From Homarus americanus (taxonomy: Eukaryota > Arthropoda > Malacostraca > Decapoda > Nephropidae), in the NCBI RefSeq assembly GCF_018991925.1, contig NW_024720711.1:2855771-2919770 (forward strand): DNA of 64,000 nt, given 5' to 3'. Both the position numbers and the translations under genes were made by a program. The notes under the pieces are model-generated. The model made no database searches and was not told where the DNA came from. It was given only the letters and a program-made list of their open reading frames with translations. Positions 23,585 through 34,570 of this stretch are shown here, piece after piece. The first letter of the stretch is position 1, and each line of letters begins with the position of its first letter.

Positions 23585-24497
23585 CTCTTTGGTACTCGTT
23601 GTCGCCTCAGAACTCCAAAATCTTGGTACCGTTGTCGTCAGAACCTTCCAAACAACTCTTGGTACTCGTTGTCGCCTCAAGAACCTTCCAAACAACTCTT
23701 GGTACTCGTTGTCGCCTCAAGAACCTCCAAACAACTCTGGTACTCGTTGTCGCTCACGAACCTTCCAAACAACTCTTGGTACTGTTGTCGCTCAAGAACC
23801 TTCCAAACAACTCTTGGTACTCGTTGTCGCCTCAAGAACCTTCCAAACAACTCTTGGTACTCGTTGTCGCTTAAGAACCTTCCAAACAACTCTTGGTACT
23901 GTCGCTCCTCAAGAACCTTCCAAACAACTCTTGGTACTTCCGTTGTCGCCTCAAGAACCTTCCAAACAACTCTTGTACTTCGTTGTCGCCTCAAGAACCT
24001 TCCAAACAACTCTTGGTACTTCGTTGTCGCCTCAAGAACCTTCCAAACAACTTATTCGTTGTCGCCTCAAGAACCTTCCAAACAACTCTTGGTACTCGTT
24101 GTCGCCTCAAGAACCTTCAAACAACTCTTGGTACTCGTTGTCGCCTCAAGAACCCAAACAACTCTTGTACTCGTTGCTGCCTCAAGAACCTTCCAAACAA
24201 CTCTGGTACTCGTTGTCGCCTCAAGAACCTTCCAAACAACTCTTGGTATCGTTGTGCGCCTCACGAACCTTAAACAACTCTTGGATACTCGTTGTCGCCT
24301 CAAGAACCTTCCAAACAATCTTGGTACTCGTTGTCGCCTCAGAACCTTCCAAACAACTCTTGGTACTCGTTGTCGCCTCACGAACCTTCCAAACAATTGG
24401 GCCTCGTTGTCGCCTCAAGAACCTTCCACAACTCTTGGCTCGTTGTCGCCTCAAGAACCTTCAAACAACTCTTGGTACTCGTTGTCGCCTCAAGAAC
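23585..24497. repeat. 40-bp minisatellite, about 23 copies
   Basis: Unit GAACCTTCCAAACAACTCTT+GGTACTCGTTGTCGCCTCAA. Most differences between copies are single-base or short deletions. Because 40 is not a multiple of 3 and the unit has no plus-strand stop, three overlapping frames of over 100 codons appear; they are not genes. Confidence 0.96.
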
Positions 24498-24552
24498 TTA
24501 CAGCACATGATATTTACTCTGGAATTTTCTTGATAATTGTTCTTTGAAGATT

Positions 24553-27477
24553 CTGGGTGTGTCTGTGTCTTATCTGTGTCTTGTGTCTGTATCTGTGTCT
24601 GTGTCTCGTGTCTGTATCTGTGTCTGTCTCGTGTCTGATCTGTGTGTGTGTCTGTTGTCTGTATCTGTGTCTTGTGTCTGTGTCTTGTGTCTGTATCTGT
24701 GTGTTGTGTCTGTATCTGTGTCTTGTCTGTGTCTTGTGTCTGTATCTGTATCTGCTCGTGTCTTGTGTCTGTGTCTGTGTCTTGTGTCTGTATCTGTGTC
24801 TTGTGTCTGTGCCTCGTGTCTGTATCTGTGTCTGTGTCTCGTGTCTGTATCTGTGTCTGTGTCTCGTGTCTGTGTCTCGTGTCTATATCTGTGTCTTGTC
24901 TGTGTCTGTGTGTTGTGTCTGTATCTGTGTCTGTGTCTCGTGTCTGTATCTGTGTCTCGTGTCTGTATCTGTGTCTGTGTCTGTGTGTTGTGTCTCGTGT
25001 CTATATCTGTGTCTTGTGTCTGTGTTCTGTGTGTTGTGTCTGTATCTGTGTCTGTGTCTCGTGTCTGTATCTGTGTCTCGTGTCTGTGTATCTGTGTCTC
25101 TGTGTCTGTGTGTTGTGTCTGTATCTGTATCTGTGTGTTGTGTCTGTGTCTGTGTTTCGTGTCTGTATCTGTGTCTGTGTCTTGTGTCTCGTGTCTATCT
25201 GTGTCTGTGTCTGTATCTGTGTGTTGTGTCTGTGTCTGTGTCTGTGTCTCGTGTCTGTATCTGTGTCTGTGTCTTGTGTCTCGTGTCTGTATCTGTGTCT
25301 GTGTCTGTATCTGTGTGTTGTGTCTGTGCCTCGTGTCTGTATCTGTGTCTGTGTCTCGTGTCTGTATCTGTGTCTGTGTCTCGTGTCTGTGTCTGTGTCT
25401 TGTGTCTTGTGTCTGTATCTGTGTCTTGTGTCTGTGCTCGTGTCTGTATCTGTGTCTGTGTCTCGTGTCTGTATCTGTATCTGTGTCTCGTGTCTGTGTG
25501 TCTGTGTCTGTGTCTGTGTCTGTATCTGTGTCTGTGTCTGTATCTGTGTGTTGTGTCTGTGCCTCGTGTCTGTATCTGTGTCTGTGTCTTGTGTCTGTAT
25601 CTGTGTCTGTGTCTCGTGTCTGTGTTCTGTGTCTTGTGTCTTGTCTGTATCTGTGTCTTGTGTCTGTGCCTCGTGTCTGTATCTGTGTCTGTGTCTCGTG
25701 TCTGTATCTGTATCTGTGTGTCTCGTGTCTGTGTGTCTGTGTCTGTGTCTTGTGTCTGTATCTTCTTGTGTCTGTGCCTCGTGTCTGTATCTGTGTCTGT
25801 GTCTCGTGTCTGTATCTGTGTCTGTGTCTCTGTGTCTGTGTCTCGTGTCTATATCTGTGTCTTGTGTCTGTGTCTGTGTGTTGTGTCTGTATCTGTGTCT
25901 GTGTCTCGTGTCTGTATCTGTCTCGTGTCTGTCTGTGTCTGTGTCTGTGTGTTGTGTCTCGTGTCTATATCTGTGTCTTGTGTCTGTGTCTGTTGTGTCT
26001 GTATCTGTGTCTGTGTCTCGTGTCTGTATCTGTGTCTCGTGTCTGTATCTGTGTCTGTGTCTTATTGTTTGTGTCTGTATCTGTATCTCTGTGTTGTGTC
26101 TGTGTCTGTGTTTCGTGTCTGTATCTGTGTCTGTGTCTTGTGTCTCGTGTCTGTATCTGTGTCTGTGTCTGTATCTGTGTGTTGTGTCTGTGTCTGTGTC
26201 TGTGTCTCGTGTCTGTATCTGTGTCTGTGTCTGTATCTGTGTGTTTGTGTGTCTGTATCTGTGTCTTCGTGTCTGTATCTGTGTCTGTGTCTGTGTGTTG
26301 TGTCTCGTGTCTATATCTGTGTCTTGTGTCTGTGTCTGTGTGTTGTGTCTGTATCTGTGTCTGTGTCTCGTGTCTGTATCTTGTCGTGTCTGTATCTGTG
26401 TCTGTGTCTGTGTGTTGTGTCTGTATCTGTGTCTTGTGTCTGTGTCTGTGTGTTGTGTCTGTATCTGTGTCTGTGTCTCGTGTCTGTATCTGTGTCTGTG
26501 TCTGTGTGTTGTGTCTGTATCTGTATCTGTGTGTTGTGTCTGTGTCTGTGTTTCCTGTCTGTTATCTGTGTCTGTGTCTTTGTCTCGTGTCTGTATCTGT
26601 GTCTCTGTCTGTATCTGTGTGTTGTGTCTGTGTCTGTGTCTGTGTCTCGTGTCTGTGTCTGTGTCTGTTGTGTCTCGTGTCTGTATCTGTGTCTGCTATC
26701 TGTATCTGTGTGTTTATATGTCTGTGTTTCGTGTCTGTATCTGTGTGTGTCTTGTGTCTCGTGTCTGTATCTGTGTCTGTGTCTGTATCTGTGTTGTGTC
26801 TGTGTCCTGTCTGTATCTGTGTCTTGTGTGTCTGTGTCTGTGTCTGTATCTTTGTGTTGTGTCTGTGTCTGTGTGTCTATGTCTCGTGTCTGTATCTGTG
26901 TCTCGTGTCTCTGTGTGTTGTGTCTGTATCTGTATCTGTGTGTTGTGTGTCTGTGTTTCGTGTCTGTATCTGTGTCTGTGTCTTGTGTCTCGTGTCTGTA
27001 TCTGTGTCTGTGTCTGTGTGTTGTGTCTGTATCTGTATCTGTGTGTTGTGTCTGTGTCTGTGTTTCGTGTCTGTATCTGTGTCTGTGTCTTGTGTCTCGT
27101 GTGTATCTGTATCTGTGTCTGTATCTGTGTGTTGTGTCTGTGTCTGTGTCTGTGTCTCGTGTCTGTATCTGTGTCTCGTGTCTGTATCTGTGTGTTGTGT
27201 CTGTATCTGTATCTGTGTGTTGTGTCTGTGTCTGTGTTTCGTGTCTGTATCTGTGTCTGTGTCTTGTGTCTCGTGTCTGTATCTGTGTCTGTGTCTGTGT
27301 GTTGTGTCTGTATCTGTATCTGTGTGTTGTGTCTGTGTCTGTGTTTCGTGTCTGTATCTTGTCTGTGTCTTGTGTCTCGTGTCTGTATCTGTGTCTGTGT
27401 CTGTATCTGTGTGTTGTGTCTGTGTCTGTGTCTGTGTCTCGTGTCTGTATCTGTGTCTGTGTCTTGTGTCTCGTGTC
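24553..27477. repeat. TGTGTC-type hexamer-based array, about 2.9 kb
   Basis: Modules TCTGTATCTGTGTCTGTGTC, TCGTGTC, TTGTGTC and TGTGTGTTGTGTC in changing order. All three plus-strand frames are open for about 1000 codons (Val/Ser/Cys/Leu), which reflects a hexamer lacking stops. It ends at an assembly gap. Confidence 0.97.
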
Positions 27478-27577
27478 NNNNNNNNNNNNNNNNNNNNNNN
27501 NNNNNNNNNNNNNNNNNNNNNNNNNNNNNNNNNNNNNNNNNNNNNNNNNNNNNNNNNNNNNNNNNNNNNNNNNNNNN
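27478..27577. other. Assembly gap, 100 N
   Basis: Exactly 100 N immediately after the hexamer array, so the gap size is probably a placeholder and the array was not spanned. Confidence 0.99.
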
Positions 27578-27598
27578 GCCATGAAAATACGATGCTAG

Positions 27599-28113
27599 TG
27601 TAGTGGAATTCTCCCCTACAACTGCGTGCACCCACCACCAAGCGTATCCACATTCCAATGTGCCGCCTCCCCTAGCAACCAAGCGAGAGCTGTCCCCAGA
27701 TGTTACCGTATCTTAGCAACGAAACTAGTCACCGGCTACTTCTCAGGTTTTCCCAACATGACTCATAGAGGACTGGCGGCTGCTGCCGGGTGTATATAAG
27801 CTCTGTCTCTCCATTGAGATTCATTCTGCCCATTTTCCTGAACAAGCAACATCTCCTCCAGCAAGCTCCACGCTGTTAACATTTCATTCAACCAGGAGGC
27901 CAGCAACAGGCAACACCTTCTCTAACAAGCTCCTGCACATCTACCTCCTTCAACACGATACTGAACGTCTTCTACTGAGCTGCTCCCCACCACACGGCAT
28001 CTCCAGCACCAGACTGTCTATCATATAACTTATATATATTATATAAGAAAACCACATTAGAGTTTCCTTCCATCCTGAGTGCTAGACAACATTAATATCT
28101 CGATACCCCTACA
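27599..28113 (+). mobile_element. Candidate solo LTR, 515 bp
   Basis: Begins TGTAG and ends CTACA (perfect 5-bp terminal inverted repeat in the TG...CA form of LTRs) and is flanked by the 4-bp direct repeat CTAG (27595-27598 and 28114-28117), as expected for a target-site duplication. Inside are TATATAA at 27793-27799 and TCATTC at 27821-27826, so U3 would be about 224 bp. No gag/pol frames adjoin it, consistent with LTR-LTR recombination. A Ty3/Gypsy-type origin fits the 4-5-bp duplication but is not proven. Confidence 0.55.
27793..27826 (+). promoter_or_regulatory. TATA box plus initiator core promoter inside the candidate LTR
   Basis: TATATAAG starts at 27793 and the arthropod initiator match TCATTC (consensus TCAKTY) has its A at 27823, exactly 30 bases downstream. 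I see no downstream promoter element at +28 to +32. Confidence 0.55.
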
Positions 28114-28117
28114 CTAG

Positions 28118-29540
28118 GCTTTGTTTGGGTTGGCACCTAGGCCGCCTCGGGTGTGCCGCGTTGACATTATAACCCAATGAATTTACCCAGGAACTAGCAA
28201 ACCAGACCCTTACCTTAGTGTATAATTTAGGATTAAGATATGTATTTATATAGCATGAGGTCACAATAGATAGGAAAATGGAGATGTGGGAACCATAAGA
28301 ATCCAAAGTGAAAATTGAAGATTGGAAACTGTAGGCCTAAACAGAGAGGAGGGACATCACCCTCAGTGATGCCTCGACTTCTCCCAACACAGGTCAGTGT
28401 CCTTCATCATGCTTTATTCAGCCCTAAAAAGACTTATCTAGCAGTTTTTACATCTTAAAACCTTGCCTGATGTCATAAAGTGAAGTCATAGTGTACTAAT
28501 GTGTGGTGATGAAAGCCCCTCCGGCAGTATTCTCAGTGATGCCTCGACTTCTCCCAACACAGGACGACGCATTCTGAGCACCTACTGGGCGTCAGCCATG
28601 ACCACACTGTGAAGGCCACACCACAGTGGTCATGCACTTCCACTGTGAACCTGTGGATTCCCAGCACACCACCCCAAATGAGTAGAACAAATAAGGAAAC
28701 GCTTGAGAAACTCCGCGGCCGTCACTTGGAGCGACCTATAATACCAGGCGTAGAAATAGTACTGGTATGTCTCTTGGTGTAGCCTTCGTCTCTACCCACC
28801 GAGGGCGGTGTGCGAACGAGGTGCCGGTTATGTATACCTAGAAATTACAAGGAGTCCCATACTTGCAGGTATGGAGTGTAACAGGTGTGTTGAGATGGTG
28901 CTCCAGGGAGGTGAGATGGTGCTACTATGTATGATAACCTACGGTGCTATATTCCATACAGGTGGAGCAGTCTGACGTGTTAAGGGGTAGTGTAAGAAGG
29001 AATGACCGAGGTAAGAAGGTCACGGATTGTTATGCAATAAGTATGTGGATGACACGCAATTAATGCAAGACGTCTGGTGCCGAGCAGGGTAACCAACATC
29101 TTCGTTGTTCTTCTGAGGAAGGCCAACTCACTTGTATGTTTTTTTTTACCAGTATGTTTTATAAGGAATAAATTAATTAAGACATGTTATGGTTTTACCC
29201 TTCTTTCCCCCTTATCGATCTGGTCAATGAAAACCCTAACTCAATGCCTAGTCCACTCTGCCCGCTACCTAACGAGCTACATACTGCCCAGAGGGAGTCT
29301 GGTGGCAGCAACCCTTAGAAATTAAGATTAGAGTTAAGTATTTCCCCTTAGAGTTAGTGACCCCAATCTGGCAGTATAAATTGGTGGCAGCGCTATCTAA
29401 CATTTCCATAATGAACAGTATATAGTTCCTGACACTTCACACAGACCAGGATAAGTCTCCCTTCGCTAATATAAGTACCCACTAACCACCGTTAATTACT
29501 TTATACGACAATGTAACAACTCGTCGGTGGTAGAGCTTGG
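28118..29540. other. Unique sequence with a 32-bp dispersed direct repeat
   Basis: CTCAGTGATGCCTCGACTTC+TCCCAACACAGG occurs at 28362-28393 and 28532-28563, identical over 32 bp. TGGTGGCAGC, a word seen at some retroelement primer-binding sites, occurs at 29300 and 29382. No protein recognised; probably old mobile-element debris. Confidence 0.45.
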
Positions 29541-29742
29541 AATTTTTCATAAACGACGTACAGTACTGTATAAAAAAATGCACAAATATTAAAGAGCACA
29601 ATTTTCTTGATATTTACTCTGATATTGGCTGAGTACCTCCTCAGCTTATCAGCTGATGTTCAAAACAAAACGTGATTTTCTTAAGGATTTCGTCAATCAA
29701 ATTTTTTTTATTAACCAAATTGAAGATTTTTATGGAAGGTAA

Positions 29743-29782
29743 TTCGTTAACCGAGGCGTTCGTTAACCGAGGGACCACTGTA
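29743..29782 (-). mobile_element. Tigger/pogo-like DNA transposon terminal repeat
   Basis: Read on the minus strand from 29780: CAGTGGTCCCTCGGTTAACG, then AACGCCTCGGTTAACGAATT, preceded by a TA (29781-29782) as for a mariner-superfamily insertion. CAGTGGTCCCTCGG-type ends are familiar from Tigger elements. The AT-rich DNA at 29560-29740 may be the internal part; I could not place the other end. Confidence 0.5.
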
Positions 29783-30129
29783 TTTCCAATTAAAGAGTGA
29801 AAATCAACATATCTATACTTATGAAACAGGTTTACCGTACTTAGTCTCGTCTACTGTTAACTTTACTTACAATCTTGATCGACGTCTTGTAACTACGGGT
29901 ATACAACTACTATTACCGTAATTCTATTTCACTTTCAATAATATAGTTATTATATAAAGGTGCTCCTCTACATACCAACTTTCATTTGCACCAGAGATGT
30001 AGGTTTAAATTCGGGTATTATTGCATTTCCGCACACAACATTCCTACCCCTAATCTACTATCATCTTCCAATTAGATGACTAATTATAAGATAATTTTCT
30101 TCTATTACATTACCATCACAAATGTGTAA
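29783..30129. other. AT-rich unique sequence
   Basis: Nothing recognised. Confidence 0.3.
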
Positions 30130-30460
30130 TAACGGACAATGTATCCCAAATTTTCTCTATTTTCTTCCATTAATCATCCGCCATTATCGCCTGCCTCACC
30201 TCCCACACTGCGTATCTCCTTCATAAATCATCACACGCATGCGTTCCCGTACACTTCACGCGGCCAATCAAAAGCGTTCTTTGGGGGACAACCAATTAAA
30301 ATGATTTGTGGTTTAATTCATGGAATTTTTGGCCCAATCAAATTCGATTTTTATTTTGGGTCTCTCTATACCCCCCGTTAAGTGAGAAACAGAGTCACCA
30401 ACCTGTACTAATCTCAGAATCCAAGACGAACCAGAACCAGGCCAATAAGGTAAGAAATAA
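30130..30460 (+). promoter_or_regulatory. Candidate CCAAT-box promoter with downstream splice-donor-like site
   Basis: Three same-strand CCAAT boxes at 30263, 30292 and 30334 (GGCCAATCA, AACCAATTA, GCCCAATCA), then a CCAGAACCAGGCCAATAAG|GTAAGA donor-like site with GT at 30450-30451. No coding frame can be attached, so this is a suggestion only. Confidence 0.25.
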
Positions 30461-31480
30461 GTGATTCCATCATATGGCGACAGTCAGTTAAGTTAGGTTA
30501 GGTCAGGTTTGTTTGTTTGTTTGTTTTTGTTTTGTTTTTGTATTTGCTTAGCCATAATTTTTGTCGGAAAACGCCCCACCAAAAAAACAGAAAAAACGTC
30601 CGATTTCCGACGGAAATGAAGGTCATAACCGATCTAAACACACCAGAAAAACATATTTTACTTTCTAACAAAGTTGTGTGCACTTAATGAAAATTTACCT
30701 AAATTCGTTCATAACATCAAAAACCACAAGAATAACATTGTTTCAACTTTGATGTCGTATAGTGGTAACAAGTGAAAATATAGATACAGTCTGTCAACAC
30801 CACCACACATCCAACACAATCGACTAAATTAACCATTAAATGCACTTTTTCCCACCCAAATAATACCCCAACAACTACTCAGTAATATTTACGTTACATA
30901 TATGATATAATATTATTAATAAATGTCTTACCAATGCCTCAGGCGGATATTTTCAGGTGGTCTTACACTTGATCCGTCCTCCTCCTTGTTTTTGTGTCGA
31001 ATGGCTCTCCTACTGGTGAGGGACCCCCAGACCCACCAGACGAGAAACTCTCCCTGTACCCCCGTGATGAAGGCCTAGTGACGCTGTTAGCTCATAGATG
31101 GCGCTCACCTTCATGTATCATCCCGTATTACTTATTGATAATATAAACAGCCTTTTGAATAATCATTTATTACCATCTAAATAAGACTATATTAGCATGT
31201 AATGCTGTAGAGTCTGTGAACATAAAATGAGCTTTTGGTGTGAAATAACTGAAAAACATATGGAATTCAAGAATTTAACAAGAAAGACAATGTGACTTAG
31301 TTATTGGGGAACTAAAGAAAATTATAGATCTATTAACTACAAATTTTGAAGTATTCTCACTAGCAATACTGTACATTAACAAAGCCTATATGTTGGTGGT
31401 ACTTATATACTGCCTAATTTACTTAAAGGATATAAAACTTATATTTAGACTCTGTATGTGAAGTTGAAGCACCTTTATTA
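30461..31480. other. Unique AT-rich sequence
   Basis: Includes GTTAGGTTAGGTCAGGTTTG near 30490 and an inverted repeat GTCGGAAA/TTTCCGAC (30563-30570/30604-30611). 30960-31080 is less AT-rich, with a short minus-strand frame ending at a GGTAAGA donor-like site; no domain recognised. Confidence 0.35.
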
Positions 31481-31509
31481 TTTATTTTCTCTTATCGATA
31501 CTTGTCACG

Positions 31510-31930
31510 GTGTTGTCAAATAAAGCTTCCGAGACTCTATGGTCTGTTTCCAAAGATAAAGGCCGCTGCTTACACTGTTAAAGAGGCAAATGAATTCTAT
31601 AGTAGATTTAGGAATGTACAGAAGGAACCCAGGCAGACATTTATTGAATTCGTTTATTTTATTACGAAGCTTTAGGACTTTGGAAAAATTAAATGAGCTT
31701 ATGAGTCAACATTACCTAGAGATTCAGATGCGTATTTATGTAGAAGTGACAAATTTAAAGAAACTTCCAACTATGATAACAATATTTTGTATTCATATCT
31801 TTCAAATAAAAGTCAATTGTGATCTGGCTTTTCAAGTTTTGATAAATCTGCCATAACCAATTCTACGGCTTTCTATGGGTACACAGACACTACCGTAAGC
31901 CCGCTAATGGTGGTTACACCTGTTTAACTC
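31510..31930 (+). pseudogene. Decayed retroelement gag-like relic
   Basis: One plus-strand frame from about 31519 reads ...KAAAYTVKEANEFYSRFRNV and QKEPRQTFIEFVYFITKL, then stops, and resumes in the same frame as DFGKIK...AYESTLPRDSDAYL with further stops. The F-x-x-R-F-R-x...P-x-x-T-(F/Y)-x-E-F pattern resembles LTR-retrotransposon capsid proteins. The 88-codon frame at 31590-31856 is the out-of-phase shadow. Weak assignment. Confidence 0.3.
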
Positions 31931-32690
31931 CCGGTAAAACCACATTCGTTAATCTCTATAGTGAAAAATTAACAAGTTAGAAATAGAAAAACAGTAAAAT
32001 TAGCAATAGCAAGGCGATAACCAAGACGTAGTGAAGTTTTATAGGAAAACATTTAATAAAAATGAAATGTACGGCTCCATTTACGATGACCTTCTTGCCC
32101 TGGTCTTTTTTCAGCAATATCGCCTTTAACACATGGAATTCTCCACTTTTCGAAGCTTTGGAGGAGTCTCGAAACAAGTTTCCTGGTGGGAATTATTAGC
32201 TAGCGCTGTACTCAATATATCGAAACTTCGAGATCTCTCCAGAGCTTCAAAAGGGTGGTATTCCTGAAACAAGATCAGGACAAGAAGGTCATCGTAAATG
32301 GCGTCGTACACCCCACGACTGTTCTTGCAATTGGCCCTTAAATCCGAAGCTTCCCCCCCCCCCCACTGTCGTCCTTAAATACTCTGAAGGCTTTGGCGGG
32401 AGGTCAATAGTGATCGTAACCCTACAGGAAGTGTACTACATGACCCGTGGATATACATGTCGGCGTTCTTCAGCTGCTGTTTCTAATTCACTTGAGTATA
32501 TTAATGTTTTCGTCTTGGTTAAAAATGAGTTTGCTGAATTACTTATATTTGGTGTAAATTGGTAATATATTAATGTAACTGGTGAGTTATTACTATTTGT
32601 GATTTAGTTTGACAATTGACTTTTGTATTTAACCCCCGTTTACTTCTCTGTTTCAGACACCTGAGATCTACCTGGAGCAACTACTGGCCA
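31931..32690. other. Unique AT-rich sequence
   Basis: Contains a near-duplicate pair around 32155-32180 and 32225-32250 (TCGAAGCTTTGGAGGAGTCTC against the inverse CCAGAGCTTCAAAAGG), giving a possible foldback. No gene recognised. Confidence 0.3.
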
Positions 32691-32699
32691 TGTTTCGTC

Positions 32700-34320
32700 G
32701 GCGGGATGAATTTACTTTCTACTTTACTTTTATCCTCTTCGCCACTGATCGACTTGTTAGCCGCTTGGGCGATCGGTCACGTCTCTGGTTACTTTTCCTT
32801 TTCATTTATCTTTTTCACCAAAAGATCGGCTCGCTATCCGCCCGGGCGATCGGTCACGTCTGTCACGCACTGTTGACAAATACTGGGTATGCACCGGCTC
32901 CTGAATATACCTGAACCCGCTCCAGTGTTGGTCAAGTCTTGTCTTGAAAGAGCTCGCACTCGGTGCCGTCACAACACTTTCTGGTAGATTGTTCCAAGAG
33001 TTTACAACCCTCACTCCGAAAAAGTTTGCCCTCGCAGTTTTCTGGACTTACGTCTTCTTCAATCTTGAGCTGTGACCCCTTGTGGGGCGAGCGTCCGCCA
33101 GCTCCAAGTAAGGACACTCGACTGAGTAGTGCCCCCTGAGATGCTTATACACCTCAACTAGGTTCCCCCTTGCCCGTCTGTAGTATAAGCTAGGCAAGTT
33201 CAGGCTCTCCAATCTCTCAGGGTAGCTGAGGTGCCGAAGTGCAGACACCAGTCTGGTGGCCCTCCTTTGAACATTTTCAACCAACTGACAGTCCCTAACA
33301 TATCTCGGGGACCAGACGGGGTGACAGTACTCCAGAAGGGGAATCACTTCACTCCTGAAGATCGTTACGAGGGACGGACCGTCTAGATATCTGAACGACC
33401 TTCTTATAAGACCCAATAATTTATTTGCCTGGTTTACCTTCTTCTCGCAATGGCCCGAGAACTTCAGCTCATTGTCAACATACACACCTAGGTCCTTCTC
33501 ACATACAGTCTCAACTAGTGCAGTTTCTTCATCCCGTTGGGACATATGATACGCCTCCTTACCGTTGGTACGCCCCAGGTGCATCCTCTTACACTTCGTG
33601 ACATTGAATCTCAGCAGCCATTCCTGGAACCCACAGAGGTCCTTCTGCAGCTCTTCACAGTCAGTTTGGTTCTTAATTTCCCGAAATAACTTAGCGTCAC
33701 CGGCAAACATTTGTATGGAGGAGTGTACAACGTCAGGCATGTCATTTATCAAACAAACAAACAGCGGGCCCAATACACTGCCCTGTGGCACCCCACTTGT
33801 GACAAGTACGGATGACGATTTCGTGCCATTAATCACCACACACTGCTTGTGGTCATGTAGAAAGTCTTCTATCCATACCAGGACATTTCCCCGAATTCCG
33901 TCCCCTTCCAGTTTGATTTTCAGCTGGGGTACGCTGTCAAAAGCCTTGGCAAAATCTAGGTAAATATTGTCGATATTACCACCCCGTTCCAGAATATGGG
34001 TCCAAATATCCAATACCTTGAGCAATTGTGTTAAGCAGGAGCGCTCCGGCATAAAACCGTGTTGGCAATCCTTTACAAGATTGTTTCGTATTAGATGTTC
34101 CATTGCGGCGTCTATGATAATACTCTCAAGTACTTTACATATTACGCTGGTCAGGCGCACCGGTCTATAGTTGATCGTGGGGTGCCGATCGCCCTTCTTG
34201 AAGATAGGACTCGTATAAGCCACTTTCCATTCACTGGGGCCCATTTGCTCATCCAGGCATTTACAAACCAGGATCTTCAGGGACTTTGCATGCTCGTCAG
34301 GGGCTCTGCAAGAAGAAATT
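32700..34320 (-). pseudogene. CR1/Jockey-superfamily LINE: reverse transcriptase ORF and 3' UTR, inactivated
   Basis: Non-LTR retrotransposon that would copy its own RNA into nicked DNA. A 398-codon frame (34244-33048) covers the RT domain: PIFKKGDRHPTINYRPVRLT near residues 13-32, motif A YLDFAKAFDSVP at 95-106, GVPQGSVLGPL at 151-161, and the catalytic loop at 180-183 reading FAGD instead of FADD. The frame extends upstream without a stop to about 34310 and then ends, so the element is 5'-truncated and lacks its endonuclease. A frameshift near 33050 separates the C-terminus (33014-32802: RVVNSWNNLPESVVTAPSAS, then ...FKTRLDQHWSGF). The 3' UTR has two 77-bp tandem copies of ATCGCCC..GCGGCTA..GATC (32745-32862). 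Short internal deletions around motif A and after KDL also mark it as dead. Confidence 0.85.
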
Positions 34321-34339
34321 TAATATCTTCTCTTAACGA

Positions 34340-34570
34340 TGTCATCTGCCTCAAAATATCTCTACCAACTATGAGTATTTTTCTTTGTTTTCTATACTGT
34401 TCTTCCATCTCTGCCAACTATATGGAACCCTTTGATTATCTCACTTCTTGTCAGGTGTCGTTGTTATACACGCACACCCTAACACCGAGATCCTCTACCT
34501 AGGGGATTTAAATGTACATCACAGAGGGTGGCTTGGCTCTACAAGGGGATGACCCAGATGGACTACTCCC
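34340..34570 (+). pseudogene. LINE endonuclease fragment (APE type), plus strand
   Basis: Two plus-strand frame segments: ...FLYCSSISANYMEPFDYLTS (about 34378-34446) and, after a frameshift, HAHPNTEILYLGDLNVHHRG plus WLGSTRG before a TGA near 34549. The GD-x-N-V-H-H...WL pattern is the phosphodiesterase core of Jockey-like LINE endonucleases common in arthropods. Opposite orientation to the LINE at 32700-34320 and abutting it, so one inserted beside or into the other. Confidence 0.6.

Noticed and set aside
24544..27603. Three overlapping plus-strand frames of about 1000 codons
   Set aside because: They are the hexamer array read in each frame (Val/Ser/Cys/Leu only) and run through 100 N.
28978..29391. 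Second LTR (TGTTAAGGGG start, TGGTGGCAGC primer-site-like word)
   Set aside because: No matching 3' terminus, no target duplication and the PBS-like word occurs twice without a CA end.
30960..31080. Minus-strand mini-exon ending at a TG|GTAAGA site
   Set aside because: Short, no recognisable domain, acceptor weak; not enough to call.
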